Below are positions 63,388 through 64,000 of a DNA stretch of 64,000 nt, in pieces. Below the pieces are notes generated by a model. The model was not told the DNA's origin and searched no databases. It was given only the letters and a program-made list of their open reading frames with translations. Source of the DNA: Priestia aryabhattai (lineage in GTDB: Bacteria > Bacillota > Bacilli > Bacillales > Bacillaceae_H); the NCBI RefSeq assembly GCF_023715685.1, contig NZ_JAMBOQ010000002.1:1-64000 (forward strand), in the 5' to 3' direction. The position numbers were made by a program, and so were the translations under genes. Numbering within the stretch: the first letter of the stretch is position 1; every line of letters starts with the position of its first letter.

Positions 63388-64000
63388 GTGAATAACAAGC
63401 AAGCAAACATTTATAGCAAACGAATAGCTCCTTGGGTTTTACCAATTCTATTAGTTGCATTCTGGGAACTATTTTCGGTTACAGGCATTGTATCAAAAGA
63501 AACACTTCCTTCTCCATTAGATATTTTATATAGTGCAATTCATCTAGTTCAAACTGGAGAGCTGTTTAATCATATCAAAGTAAGCTTTAGCAGAGCGTTT
63601 ATTGGTTTTGCTATTGGAGGAAGTATTGGTCTTATTTTGGGAATTGTAAACGGAGTATATCCCGTTGCGGAAAAACATTTGGATACAACTATCCAAATGT
63701 TTCGGAATATTCCACATTTGGCTCTTATTCCACTCGTGATTTTATGGTTAGGAATTGGAGAAGAAGCGAAGATTTTTTTAGTAGCGATTGGCGTATTTTT
63801 CCCTATCTATGTAAATACGTACCATGGAATCATTTCAGTTGATAAATCGTTAATTGAAATGGGGAAAGTATATGGTTTAAGCAAAAACAAACTTCTAGTA
63901 CGAGTGATTTTTAAAGGAGCTCTTCCATCCGTTTTAGTTGGTATTCGCTATTCGTTAGGGATTATGTGGCTGACATTAATTGTAGCAGAAACTGTAGCAG
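63388..64000 (+). CDS. ssuC: SsuC-like ABC transporter permease (partial)
   Basis: The gene starts at GTG 63388, with AAAGGAGG upstream, 26 bp after the monooxygenase gene, and runs off the window. The 204 codons seen encode membrane helices and the start of the binding-protein-dependent permease domain: FIGFAIGGSIGLILGIVNG, MFRNIPHLALIPLVILWLG and the coupling loop region ALPSVLVGIRYSLG. It matches SsuC/TauC permeases of sulfonate, taurine or nitrate importers. ATPase and binding-protein genes should follow. Confidence 0.88.
   Translation, partial: MNNKQANIYSKRIAPWVLPILLVAFWELFSVTGIVSKETLPSPLDILYSAIHLVQTGELFNHIKVSFSRAFIGFAIGGSIGLILGIVNGVYPVAEKHLDTTIQMFRNIPHLALIPLVILWLGIGEEAKIFLVAIGVFFPIYVNTYHGIISVDKSLIEMGKVYGLSKNKLLVRVIFKGALPSVLVGIRYSLGIMWLTLIVAETVA

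Noticed and set aside
1..64000. CRISPR array, rRNA or complete insertion sequence
   Set aside because: No regularly spaced repeats, no rRNA segments and no complete transposase gene with terminal repeats were seen on either strand.

Overview
The window reads as chromosomal DNA of a low-GC, spore-forming Bacillaceae, most like the Bacillus (Priestia) megaterium group. The grounds are AGGAGG-type ribosome binding sites with many GTG and TTG starts, U-tailed intrinsic terminators after most genes, an H-type small acid-soluble spore protein (sspH), a candidate sigma-B promoter, an AraR-type arabinose regulon and an S-box/B12-box controlled metE. The organism assignment is inference from recalled family resemblance; no search was run.

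Bases 1 to about 17,500 are sparse and rich in gene remains. They hold a uvrX-like repair polymerase with an in-frame stop beside a possible group II intron scar, a FabF paralogue opposite an MmyB-type regulator, a LysE-family exporter, a truncated ScoC/Hpr-like MarR fragment, brnQ, a YitT-family gene broken in a T8 run, a YflT/DUF2382 stress protein, a chimeric SRAP/hydrolase remnant, a catalase, a regulator that kept only its ligand domain, an Rpn-nuclease tail, and several small ORFs and decayed genes. Intact genes here are mostly stress or transport functions.

Bases 17,900 to 32,300 are denser: nupC, a MOSC protein, an NlpC/P60 endopeptidase, membrane proteins, an ECF-like sigma factor with its DUF4179 partner, MarR, two YtkA-like lipoprotein paralogues (one with a premature stop), feoA with a FeoB split into a GTPase gene and a membrane gene, and an HD hydrolase. 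Bases 32,300 to 39,160 are an L-arabinose regulon: araR divergent from araB-araD-araA and a sugar/H+ symporter, with an AraR box inside the promoter spacer and CcpA (cre) sites. Bases 39,800 to 42,680 carry a tandem SAM-I plus cobalamin riboswitch leader and metE.

Bases 42,700 to 57,900 hold an acetate transporter, acetyltransferases, small membrane proteins, a 2-hydroxyacid dehydrogenase, a DeoR/Cof pair, an orphan phage-type replication protein, a CPBP protease, and a GntR regulator followed by a DUR3-like Na+/solute symporter with a small overlapping partner. The last 6 kb (57,946 to 64,000) is an organosulfur cluster: a thiol dioxygenase and an SfnB/DszC-like flavoprotein on one strand; a LysR regulator, a family III CoA-transferase, an SsuD-like monooxygenase and an SsuC-like permease (cut by the window edge) on the other. 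Two copies of a roughly 48-bp element sit in matching orientation in front of the two operons, which suggests one LysR regulon. This cluster, the tandem riboswitch and the split FeoB are the most rewarding places to look.
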